From Porphyridium purpureum (taxonomy: Eukaryota > Rhodophyta > Bangiophyceae > Porphyridiales > Porphyridiaceae): a stretch of DNA of 64,000 nt. Below are positions 51,790 to 60,575 of this stretch, piece after piece (position 1 is the stretch's first letter; the number at the start of each line of letters is the position of its first letter). The position numbers and the translations under genes are program-made. The stretch covers positions 868,001 through 932,000 of the forward strand of contig VRMN01000003.1 in assembly GCA_008690995.1 (NCBI GenBank). The letters are read 5' to 3'. The notes below the pieces were generated by a model. That model was not told the DNA's origin, did not search any database, and was given only the letters and a program-made list of their open reading frames with translations.

Positions 51790-54700
51790 ATGGAAGTGCC
51801 GGAGCGACTCGTGTTTGCGGCAGAGGAGCGGAAGATCCTCGAGTACTGGAACGAGATTCGCGCGTTCGAGAAGAGCAATGAGCTGGCAAAGGACCGTCCG
51901 CTGTACTCGTTCTACGACGGCCCGCCGTTCGCCACGGGGCTGCCGCACTATGGACACATACTTGCTGGGACAATCAAGGACACCGTCACACGAGTCGCTT
52001 ATCAGAAGGGATTTCGCGTGCCTCGAAGGTTTGGCTGGGATTGCCACGGCCTGCCAGTCGAGTACGAGATCGAGCAGCAGCTGAACATCAAGTCAAAGGA
52101 CGACGTCATGCGAATGGGGATCGAGAAGTATAACGCAGAGTGCCGCGCGATCGTGATGCGGTACTCGTCCGAGTGGGAGCATGTGGTGAAGCGCTTGGGC
52201 CGCTGGATCGATTTTGAGAACGATTACAAGACACTCGACCTCTCGTACATGGAATCGGTGTGGTGGGTCTTCAAGCAGCTTTGGGAGAAAGACCTGGTGT
52301 ATCGCGGGTTTCGTGTCATGCCGTACTCCACCGCCTGCACCACCCCGCTCAGCAATTTTGAGGCAAATCTCAACTACAAGGACGTGAGCGACCCGGCCAT
52401 CGTGGTCTCGTTCCCGCTCGTCGATGACCCGGACACCGCATTTATTGCTTGGACCACTACGCCGTGGACATTGCCGTCGAATGTGGCGCTCTGTGTGAAT
52501 CCAGGCTTTGACTATCTTCTCATAGAAGACATCAAAACAAGCAAGAAATACTACATTGCCAGGGACCGGCTCGTGCAGCTGTACAAGGACCCCAAGAAGA
52601 GCGGGCTGTACAAAGTTCTGCTCGAGTGCAAAGGAGTCGATTTGATCGGCAAAAAGTACGTGCCCCTTTTCCCGTACTTTGTGGAAAAGTACGGCGCAAC
52701 TGCCTTTCGTGTCCTCGGCGACGGGTACGTCACGAACGACGCCGGGACAGGCATCGTTCATCAGGCGCCAGCGTTCGGCGAGGACGATTACCGCGTCTGC
52801 GTTGAATTCAAAGTGGTCGAGAAGACAGATTTACCTTGCCCGATTGATGAAAACGGTCGCTTCCTCGATCCAGTGTCTGATTTCAAGGGCAAGGGCGTCA
52901 AGGAGGCGGATCGAGACATCATTCACATGATCAAGGACATGGGGCGCCTCGTGAAGAACGAGCAGCTCATGCACTCTTACCCCTTCTGCTGGCGTTCTGA
53001 AACACCGCTCATCTATCGCGCCGTTCCCTCCTGGTTTGTCAGAGTGGAGCAGCTAAAGGATCGCTTAATCAAGAACAACTTGGAATCGCGCTGGGTTCCA
53101 GACACGGTACAGCACAAGCGCTTCGGAACTTGGCTAGAAAACGCTCGGGATTGGAACATTTCACGGAACCGGTACTGGGGCACACCCGTACCAATTTGGA
53201 TGGACGAGGAGACTGGTGAATGCATAGTACCGGGATCTATTGCAGAGCTTGAAGAGCTCTCCGGCGTGTCAGGCATTTCCGACCTCCACCGTGATACCGT
53301 TGACTCGATCACCATCAAGTCCCGGACCGGTTCTGGCCGCGAGCTGAAACGGATCGAAGAAACGATGGACTGTTGGATGGAAAGTGGCGCCATGCCGTAC
53401 GCCCAGATCCACTACCCTTTCACTGAAGAATCCAAGACATATTTCCAGGATGGATTCCCCGCTGACTTCATCGCGGAAGGGCTCGACCAGACGCGTGGCT
53501 GGTTTTACACTTTGATGGTGCTGAGCACAGCGCTGTTTGACAAGCCGGCGTTCAAAAATTGTGTCGTAAATGGCCTAGTACTTGCGGAGGACGGCAAGAA
53601 GATGTCCAAGCGGCTTCGCAATTACCCGGACCCAATGGTTGTTGTGGAGGAGCACGGTGCAGACGCACTACGATTGTACTTGATTAATTCGCCTGTAGTC
53701 CGGGCAGAGCCGCTGCGATTTCGAGAGGCCGGCGTCAAGGATGTGGTCAAGGAGGTGATGCTGCCGTGGTTCCACTCGTTCCGGTTTCTCATTCAGAATG
53801 TGAATCTCTTTCAGGTGACCCACCCAAGTGCTGCTCCCATTTGCATCCCGGAAGGGATGGCAAACGATCATGCCGCCCAGAAACTCACAAATCCTATGGA
53901 CCACTGGATTCAATCAGCAATGAGCTCACTCATTCATTTCGTGCACCAAGAGATGGACGCATATCGGCTCTATACTGTGGTTCCCAAGCTGCTCGCGCTG
54001 ATTGAGGACCTGAACAACTGGTATGTACGACTGAATCGCCCACGTCTAAAGGGCCAAGTGGGCGACGAGACGTCTTGGCGTACATCGCTGGTGATCCTCG
54101 CCGATGTGCTGCTGACCCTTTCACGGCTTATGGCCCCATTTGCGCCGTTTTTTTCAGAGTATGTGTACCAGGGGCTCAAGCGCATGGCCCCAGAGTCCCT
54201 TCAAGCCGAATCAGTGCATTTCTTGATGCTTCCGGAAGCGCGGGATGACCTTGTGGACGAGCGATTTGAACGCGCAGTGGCACTTATGCAGGAAGCTATT
54301 GTGCTCGGCCGTGTCGCGCGAGAGAGACGCAATGTGTCGCTCAAGTCGCCGCTGAGATCTATGCGCATTATCCACGCGGATCCACTGGCTCTAGAAGGGG
54401 TGAAGGAACTTGAGGATTACGTACGCAGCGAGCTGAACATTCGGCATGTGGAGTACTCACGAGATCAGGGTGCATACGTGACGCTCAAGGCAGATGCAGA
54501 CGGGCGCGTGTTAGGAAAGCAGCTCGGAAAGGCGTTTGCCGCGGTGCACAATGCGGTCAAGGCTCTGAGCAGCGAGGAAATTCAGGCTTTAGAAGAGCGC
54601 GGCAGTATTGAAATCGCCGGCCATGTTTTGAGCAGCCAGGACATCAAAATCAGCCGTGAGATTCGGCCAGAGATCAATCAGGCGGGAGACTTTGAAGTGG

Positions 54701-55314
54701 CCGGCGGCGGTGGAAGTGCCGGTTTGCTGATCGTTCTGAATCTTGAGCGTGACCAGAGTCTCATTGAAGACGGCCTAGGGCGCGAGTTCATGAACCGCAT
54801 TCAGAAACTTCGCAAAAAGTGCGGCTTCGTGGCAGAGGACAAGTGCGAGGTTTTCTACGACTCGGAGAGTAAGGAGCTTTTGGAGGTACTCGAGCGGCAG
54901 AAGGGAGCAGTCTGCGGCGCGCTGCGCACGTCATCGGTGTCGATTGAGCGGCTGGAACATCTGCCGAAAACTAGCGTGGTCCTGGCAGACGAGGAGGTGG
55001 AAAAGATTGGCACCGACACTCTTCGTCTAGTGTTCACCCGTGCTGGTCTTGTCTGCAGCGAGAAGCTACTGGCAAAGTCGATTGAGATGCCTGCCGATGC
55101 CAGCGACTCGCGTGCCACGGTGTTGGTCGACTTGTTCGCCAAGCTCGTTGTGTTCCGAGACCCCGTCGGGTTAGGTCTCGTCTGGTCAGATGGCTCTGCA
55201 TCCACCGAGGCGGTACGCATGTCTGTGGATGGTGTGCAGGCGGAGCTCCGACTGGGCCACAACGTGTTTTTAACCACGGCCGATCGTTTGGCGCGCGAAG
55301 CGATCGAGTCGTAG
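51790..55314 (+). CDS. IARS1: Isoleucyl-tRNA synthetase, cytosolic
   Basis: 1,174 residues, full eukaryotic length. Class I signature PHYGHILAG (from residue 52) and KMSKR (603-608 region, GKKMSKRLRNYPDP) are intact. YSFYDGPPFATGLPHYGHIL, RFGWDCHGLPVEYEIEQQL and ENARDWNISRNRYWGTPVPI are classic cytosolic IleRS. A CP1 editing domain sits between them, and C-terminal eukaryotic extensions follow the anticodon-binding helices. No organelle presequence: MEVPERLVFAAEERKILEYW begins directly with the conserved N-terminal helix. The single 3.5 kb exon illustrates how intron-poor the genome is. Confidence 0.97.
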   Translation: MEVPERLVFAAEERKILEYWNEIRAFEKSNELAKDRPLYSFYDGPPFATGLPHYGHILAGTIKDTVTRVAYQKGFRVPRRFGWDCHGLPVEYEIEQQLNIKSKDDVMRMGIEKYNAECRAIVMRYSSEWEHVVKRLGRWIDFENDYKTLDLSYMESVWWVFKQLWEKDLVYRGFRVMPYSTACTTPLSNFEANLNYKDVSDPAIVVSFPLVDDPDTAFIAWTTTPWTLPSNVALCVNPGFDYLLIEDIKTSKKYYIARDRLVQLYKDPKKSGLYKVLLECKGVDLIGKKYVPLFPYFVEKYGATAFRVLGDGYVTNDAGTGIVHQAPAFGEDDYRVCVEFKVVEKTDLPCPIDENGRFLDPVSDFKGKGVKEADRDIIHMIKDMGRLVKNEQLMHSYPFCWRSETPLIYRAVPSWFVRVEQLKDRLIKNNLESRWVPDTVQHKRFGTWLENARDWNISRNRYWGTPVPIWMDEETGECIVPGSIAELEELSGVSGISDLHRDTVDSITIKSRTGSGRELKRIEETMDCWMESGAMPYAQIHYPFTEESKTYFQDGFPADFIAEGLDQTRGWFYTLMVLSTALFDKPAFKNCVVNGLVLAEDGKKMSKRLRNYPDPMVVVEEHGADALRLYLINSPVVRAEPLRFREAGVKDVVKEVMLPWFHSFRFLIQNVNLFQVTHPSAAPICIPEGMANDHAAQKLTNPMDHWIQSAMSSLIHFVHQEMDAYRLYTVVPKLLALIEDLNNWYVRLNRPRLKGQVGDETSWRTSLVILADVLLTLSRLMAPFAPFFSEYVYQGLKRMAPESLQAESVHFLMLPEARDDLVDERFERAVALMQEAIVLGRVARERRNVSLKSPLRSMRIIHADPLALEGVKELEDYVRSELNIRHVEYSRDQGAYVTLKADADGRVLGKQLGKAFAAVHNAVKALSSEEIQALEERGSIEIAGHVLSSQDIKISREIRPEINQAGDFEVAGGGGSAGLLIVLNLERDQSLIEDGLGREFMNRIQKLRKKCGFVAEDKCEVFYDSESKELLEVLERQKGAVCGALRTSSVSIERLEHLPKTSVVLADEEVEKIGTDTLRLVFTRAGLVCSEKLLAKSIEMPADASDSRATVLVDLFAKLVVFRDPVGLGLVWSDGSASTEAVRMSVDGVQAELRLGHNVFLTTADRLAREAIES

Positions 55315-55570
55315 CTTCGGGTGACAGACAGCCCGCGACGGGGTCCATTATAGATGCACAGAGATATCATGAAAATCAGCTCTTTTTATCAGACAAACTT
55401 TGAATTTAAGTGTCAATGCTTTTGCGGCAGCGCGCGCCCCTCGCCAAGTGTCGGCAGAAGTCCGAGGCGAGGAGCGTTTGGGCGAGCTAGCCGCGACGGA
55501 AGACGCAAGGCGCAAGACGCACGACGCAAGGGATTTGTTTATGACACACGCTACCGTTTCGGACTAAACC

Positions 55571-57121
55571 ATGGCAAGCGCGACCACCACGGAAAGCGCC
55601 CTCAAGGTGCGCCGGCTGGGCATGCCAAACGTGTCGCTGCAGCCGTTCGCAGCCAACGTCGAGTCGCTGCAGGAGGTGTTCGTGATCAGGAACAATGCGT
55701 GTCGGCGCGAGATCAATGACTTGTACGATATGCTCGACGCCATGTGGAATGTCGAGTACAAGATTAGCTCGGCGGCGCTCAAGGACTTCCACGCGTGGTG
55801 GCGCGTGTTTTACGTGTTTGTGAAGGAGATGTTCGAGTTTGAGAAAGCGGTCTTACTTCCGCTCCTGCAGGATGTTGGTACTGAGGAAGGCGGGTCCAGC
55901 GTTACAGAATTTCTGTTGCAGACGTTGCAGCCACTCCAGAAAAGCCTTACAGACGCGCTGCCGGACCTGAATTTTTTCTTGACGGTCGACGGCGTTACCG
56001 TACAAGCGCTTTTCGAGAAGGCCGTCCCGCTGGTCGAGCAGTTTTTCCCCAAACTTATAGCGTACTTCACGCACGAAGAGTACGGCTTGACACCCCTTCT
56101 TTCTCCATTTATGACGTACGAGGATGTCAAGCTCCTCAAGCAGGACCAGATCGATTTCATTCTCAGCGGACGCCAACCGGACATGAGTGCCGCGCTCATG
56201 TGCTATTGGATATCGGACGAGCGGATTTTGAGATTGTGGATTTCGAACACGATTCCAAAGGGCAAGCACGTTTCTGGCATGACAGAATACTTGGAACTGC
56301 TTCAGACAGAGCACCGCTACATTGTCTCCCGCCTCAAGGCTGTCGAAAAGGCATCCGGCGACGTGGTTGTAACTTGGAGCGAACTGCGCATGCCCGCCTG
56401 TTATCTTATCGACTGGGGATCATCGGTACTTTGGGATCGTGACGGCCTGGTTCTGCCCCACAATGCGATCCGGCGCGAGATGATGGACATGTACCAGATC
56501 TTGATCGCACTGTCTGTGCTCAAGGACCTTACTGACGACGACATGAAACGTGTCAAAGCACATTGGGATGTCTTTGCCAAGTTTATCGAGGTGTACTTTG
56601 CGTTCGAGGAGCAGCACCTGTTCCCCACGATTTGCATGATTGACGATTCCGCGTCGGAGAGACCCATTCAGGACTTCCGCTACCAAAAAGAGAAAATACA
56701 GAAAGCGCTCAAGAGTGGCTCGAATGCGGTCGCAGTGTGCACGACCCGCACGGACAAGGAAACGATGGGTCTCATGGTCACCCGGCTCGACCACGTTTTG
56801 CCAGAACTTCTTCACTACATGAACAATGAAGAGTTGAAGCTGCCGGCGTACATAAAAAAGTACGGTGACGAGAAGAAAAAATATCAGCTGGAAGACGCCA
56901 TGTTTCATATGTGCGTGAAGTCTTCCGAGCCGACTTTGTCGGCTATTCTTGTACGTGCCATTGAGGATCAGGAGCTAGCGAATGCATGGAAGAAAGAACA
57001 CATCAAAGGCATGAGCAAACTCAAGTACAATAGCGGATACAAGAAGTTTTTAGATATTCATTGGAGCACCGTTGAGAGCCTCTACAATCGCGCCAAGAAG
57101 GTTGAGAAGAAAGCCACTTAG
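55571..57121 (+). CDS. Tandem hemerythrin-like (HHE) protein with incomplete metal sites
   Basis: 516 residues. Two homologous helical-bundle domains: residues ~38-180 and ~290-430. Helix A reads NNACRREINDLY in the first and HNAIRREMMDMY in the second; helix B EMFEFEKAVLLPLL versus VYFAFEEQHLFPTI; the last helix YFTHEEYGL versus YMNNEELKL. In HHE/hemerythrin domains these positions hold His and Glu ligands of a di-iron site. Here domain 1 has N41 where domain 2 has H297, domain 2 has N419 where domain 1 has H168, and both have Phe (90, 345) at a usual ligand position. Glu ligands persist. A third helical segment (~235-260) and a Lys-rich end follow. No targeting signal. Fold assignment likely; iron binding doubtful. 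Confidence 0.65.
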   Translation: MASATTTESALKVRRLGMPNVSLQPFAANVESLQEVFVIRNNACRREINDLYDMLDAMWNVEYKISSAALKDFHAWWRVFYVFVKEMFEFEKAVLLPLLQDVGTEEGGSSVTEFLLQTLQPLQKSLTDALPDLNFFLTVDGVTVQALFEKAVPLVEQFFPKLIAYFTHEEYGLTPLLSPFMTYEDVKLLKQDQIDFILSGRQPDMSAALMCYWISDERILRLWISNTIPKGKHVSGMTEYLELLQTEHRYIVSRLKAVEKASGDVVVTWSELRMPACYLIDWGSSVLWDRDGLVLPHNAIRREMMDMYQILIALSVLKDLTDDDMKRVKAHWDVFAKFIEVYFAFEEQHLFPTICMIDDSASERPIQDFRYQKEKIQKALKSGSNAVAVCTTRTDKETMGLMVTRLDHVLPELLHYMNNEELKLPAYIKKYGDEKKKYQLEDAMFHMCVKSSEPTLSAILVRAIEDQELANAWKKEHIKGMSKLKYNSGYKKFLDIHWSTVESLYNRAKKVEKKAT

Positions 57122-57327
57122 GGCAGCGCGATATATCAGACAGGGCCAGGCTTTACGACGGCGAGCCTCAAAAAACCCTGCGTCCTTTCCTCTTGCTCAC
57201 AAGCAAGAAGGATGGTTGAAAGTGCACTGGGACACGGTAGCGTCGCCATGGCGGGAAGCACTCATGATTAGTTTTTCTCCTTCGACTTCAATACATGAAA
57301 TGATAAACTTTCATGAAAGCGCGCGTC

Positions 57328-58380
57328 TCAGTCCATCAAGTCAAATTTCTTGGCAAGTATGGCAAATTTGCCTCCCATAAGGTCGAGCACCTGGCGCCAA
57401 AGTGGACGCTTCAACTGAATGCACGGTGCTGTGATAATGTCCGGACTGCACGCGGCGAGATACCACACTCCGTCTTGGATTTCTCGTTCAAGCTGACCGG
57501 GAGACCAGCCGCAGTACCCGCTGAAGAAACGCACGCAATCTGCATCCACAGGCTTGCCTTCGAGCTTTCGCGTCACGAGACCTTCGAGTCCGCCGGCATA
57601 CACTCCTTTCACGACCTCGACCGAGTCTGGCAGATCGGGCACTTTGTGGATGACGGAGAATGTGCCTGTAGAAACATCGCCACCCATGTACACTGGACTG
57701 CTCGTGAACAGGACCTTGAGCTGCTTTCCCACCGAGCCTTCCAGTTCAACTCCGTCCATCGAGTACGTAAGAGGACGGTTCAGAATGAAACCAATACTCC
57801 CCGAGCTGTTGTGCTCAACAATGCAAATCACCGCTTGCACAAAGTAGCTCTGCTGCGCTGAAAAGCGAACAGGCGCGGCGAGCAATAGGCAACCCCGCTC
57901 GGGAACCGCCACCTCATGCGCCCATCGCCCAGAATCGACCCCGACGCCCACGCCCGTGTCTTGCTGCGAACTGTTCCCCTCCTCGATCCGTCCCTGCTGC
58001 TTTCCGCGCGCACTTCCGCTCCCGGTGTCCTCTTCTTGCTGCGCTTGACTGCCAGCTCCGGACCTCTCTGCCGCCACCAGCCGCGCGCGAAATGCGCGCC
58101 AATCGGCCTCCTGCTCTTCGCCCATCCTGTCACGCTTGGATGCGTCTCCTTCCTCGTCTGCGTCCTCCCCGCGCATTCTCGAGCGCGTTTGCGGCATCGT
58201 CTGTCGAGACACGTTCGGGCCTCTCCGGCTCCTCCAACTCGTGACGACGCGGTGTCTCCGTCCATCCCGGCGCGCCACGGCGCCACTGCTGCGCCCGCCA
58301 TGCACGAGCCACTGCACCGGTGGCCCGCCCGGCACAAACGCATCCGCGCGCATGCCTCTCAGCACCGTGCTCCCCTCCAT
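57328..58380 (-). CDS. AlgH/YqgE-like (DUF179) protein, probably plastid
   Basis: 350 residues. The C-terminal ~190 residues form the DUF179 domain: RGCLLLAAPVRFSAQQSYFV, IGFILNRPLTYSMDGVEL, PVYMGGDVSTGTFSVIHKVP and FFSGYCGWSPGQLEREIQDG, all typical of AlgH/UPF0301 in bacteria and plant plastids. The function of the family is not established. The N-terminal ~155 residues are Arg, Gln and Glu-rich, with organelle-signal character only at the start (RGMRADAFVPGG). ATGs at 58380 and 58353 are both possible; the first is used. Divergent from the VTT gene across the densest GTAC cluster. Confidence 0.85.
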   Translation of the reverse strand: MEGSTVLRGMRADAFVPGGPPVQWLVHGGRSSGAVARRDGRRHRVVTSWRSRRGPNVSRQTMPQTRSRMRGEDADEEGDASKRDRMGEEQEADWRAFRARLVAAERSGAGSQAQQEEDTGSGSARGKQQGRIEEGNSSQQDTGVGVGVDSGRWAHEVAVPERGCLLLAAPVRFSAQQSYFVQAVICIVEHNSSGSIGFILNRPLTYSMDGVELEGSVGKQLKVLFTSSPVYMGGDVSTGTFSVIHKVPDLPDSVEVVKGVYAGGLEGLVTRKLEGKPVDADCVRFFSGYCGWSPGQLEREIQDGVWYLAACSPDIITAPCIQLKRPLWRQVLDLMGGKFAILAKKFDLMD

Positions 58381-58517
58381 ATCCAACACCTACACCACGG
58401 CCCAACCCAACCTGTCACGTCTTTCCCTTGCTCTCACTCCGCTCGTTTCCTCCTTCTCATACGCAGTACGAGATTCGCGTCTTGCATCTGTCGCTCTGTG
58501 CCCGTTACCCTTCTGCT

Positions 58518-58634
58518 GTACCCCTAAAAGTACAGCGTGTACAGTGTGACATCACGAATTCTCAAGTAGTGTACTGTGGATTCGCATTTCTGCTGTACCT
58601 AGTAAGGTACAGCGTTTCCAAGTGAGTAGTGTAC
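58518..58634. promoter_or_regulatory. Seven-copy GTAC cluster between DUF179 and VTT genes
   Basis: GTAC at 58518, 58530, 58539, 58571, 58595, 58607 and 58631. The first pair and the 58595/58607 pair are an imperfect direct duplication of TTCTGCTGTACC, a short spacer, then GTACAGCGT; in both, the GTACs are 12 bp apart. The cluster ends 120 bp before the VTT ATG (58754) and begins 137 bp from the DUF179 ATG (58380). Confidence 0.6.
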
Positions 58635-58753
58635 AGTGCAGTGAACCGAACGGGCTCGCCGCGATCGCGTGCTGCGATTGGTGGAGGAGAAGAAGAGCGC
58701 GAGTTGGTGGAGAGAAGGTTCGTGTGGGGTGCGCAGCGCAGGCGGCGCATGAT

Positions 58754-60352
58754 ATGGAGAGGCATGGAGATGCCATGGCGGCGTGTGTGGGTTGGATAGG
58801 TACGCAGTGCCAAGGCGCGGGAATCTCTGACGCCGCGGTGCTTGCGCGCGTGCGCGCGTCGGCGCCGGGTCGCATGGCGCCGCGTGCAAGGTGCAGACGA
58901 AACAGGCGCAGATTGGTCGACGGGGTGCTGTGCACCAAAAACGCGTCGCCGCAGGAGCTGAAGAAGGATGAGGTGCAGCGTAGAGCAGATGTATATGTGG
59001 GGAGGGAGGAGGACCTGACTGGCTTGGCGAAAGTGGTGGCCTCAGAGCATGAGCAGACCTGGTCAAGCCGCAGGAAATTGATCAGGCTGGCGATCCGCCT
59101 GGCGGATGCAGTGCAGAGTGCGCGCCAAAAATCGCCATTGTACAAGCCAGAGGCACGGCGCACAGACGGCGAAAAGGAACAGAAAGATACACGTGGCGAT
59201 ATGAACACGGCTCTGTTTGTCTCCGCCTTCTCAGTCGCATTTGGCGCAGTGTTGCTACGATACGGAGGCCGCGCCGCGCTCGTGTCTGTGCTCGGCCTGG
59301 ACTTCATTGACTCAACCATGTCGGGCAAGGTGCGCGAGCTGCTGGATGGCTTTGATGCGTTTGGTTCGGCGAAGTACGGCATCTTTTTGGCCGGGTGGGT
59401 GGTCAGCAAGACCCTGATGATTGACGCGGGCAGCTTGGTGCTTGCCTTGAGCTCAGGAATTTTGTTTGGCGACCCGCTACTCGGCGGGGTTATCAGCGCC
59501 GGGTGCGCTACAATTGGCTCTTTGCCGGCGTACTATCTCGCCCGCAGCGTACTCCGTGGCCAGGTCGACCGGGCGATTGAAAGGAGGCCTATATTCCGTG
59601 CGCTGCGCACCGTGGTAACCACCAAGGGATTTCAGACTGTGCTCACATTACGGCTAAGTCCTGTGCTACCCATTCCGCTGGGTGCGTATAATTATATTTA
59701 TGGAGGCAGTGCGCTAGGGGCCGTGCCGCTCGTGTGCGGCACATTTCTGGGTTCGCTGAAACCATACATTCTGGACGCGTACCTAGGCTCCTTTGTATTG
59801 ATGCCAATCGTCAACAGCGCCAAGGGCGAAGCGGGCATGGCTGCTGCACAGTCAGATTCAATCTTACTGGCAACTCTCGGCGTCGCGGCGTTGGTTGGCA
59901 CATTCGCCTCTCAGCTCGCGGTAGACACGTGGAAGCAAGTGGAGGAGGAAGCCGAGAAGCTGAACAGCGCCAGCGCAGAGGCAGGTGGAAACGACGTCGC
60001 ATCGACCAAGAGCCCTGTCTGGATGCAGCTGTGGGGCATCAATGTTGAGCGCTTGTCAGATAACTCGAAGCGCTGGATTGCGGCCTTCGAAACGTCGATC
60101 GAACAATATTGGCTGGTCGTCGAGAACGAGAAACTGCGTCTTGCTGCTTCGAGGGATCCAGCACAAGGGAGGGAAAAGGATGGAAACGCAGAGACACCCG
60201 CAGAACAACTGCCACACGAGTACATTCCTCCGCCGGCCATCACGCCTGAGGGCAAGGTGGACACTCGCTTGTGGCTGTGCGAGAGCATTGTTTTGGTTCC
60301 TGTTATTTTCCCGCGTGTCTTAACCTCCGCCTCGGTAAAGACGGACGCGTGA
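58754..60352 (+). CDS. VTT/DedA-family (TVP38/TMEM64-like) membrane protein, probably plastid
   Basis: 532 residues. The VTT domain (~190-370) has SGILFGDPLLGGVISAGCAT, IGSLPAYYLARSVLRGQV and a helix-hairpin-helix region ending LTLRLSPVLPIPLGAYNYIY, then GTFLGSLKPYILDAYLGS. Relatives act as lipid scramblases or transporters; plant plastid copies exist. An extended basic N-terminus (~135 residues) is consistent with organelle targeting plus a soluble region, and a helix precedes the VTT core. The C-terminal ~150 residues are soluble with helix-rich VDTWKQVEEEAEKLNSASAE. ATGs at 58754 and 58775 (GCCATGGCG, better context) are both plausible. Confidence 0.82.
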   Translation: MERHGDAMAACVGWIGTQCQGAGISDAAVLARVRASAPGRMAPRARCRRNRRRLVDGVLCTKNASPQELKKDEVQRRADVYVGREEDLTGLAKVVASEHEQTWSSRRKLIRLAIRLADAVQSARQKSPLYKPEARRTDGEKEQKDTRGDMNTALFVSAFSVAFGAVLLRYGGRAALVSVLGLDFIDSTMSGKVRELLDGFDAFGSAKYGIFLAGWVVSKTLMIDAGSLVLALSSGILFGDPLLGGVISAGCATIGSLPAYYLARSVLRGQVDRAIERRPIFRALRTVVTTKGFQTVLTLRLSPVLPIPLGAYNYIYGGSALGAVPLVCGTFLGSLKPYILDAYLGSFVLMPIVNSAKGEAGMAAAQSDSILLATLGVAALVGTFASQLAVDTWKQVEEEAEKLNSASAEAGGNDVASTKSPVWMQLWGINVERLSDNSKRWIAAFETSIEQYWLVVENEKLRLAASRDPAQGREKDGNAETPAEQLPHEYIPPPAITPEGKVDTRLWLCESIVLVPVIFPRVLTSASVKTDA

Positions 60353-60575
60353 GCGGGAGGCTTGGGTCACATGTCATGTAGGGGAAAATAAGGTTCGCTT
60401 CGTTCGATTTATCCTTTGCTGGCGGTACACTTTGTAGCTAATTATTGACACGTTTTGTAGGATTTTACAAGAACTTCACGGAGAACGGCGTTTTGGAGAC
60501 AGAGAAAGTAAAAACCATTTCCCCACCAACAATCTGATTCACGCACCAGGCGCTCCGCCTGCACCACTGCTTCAC

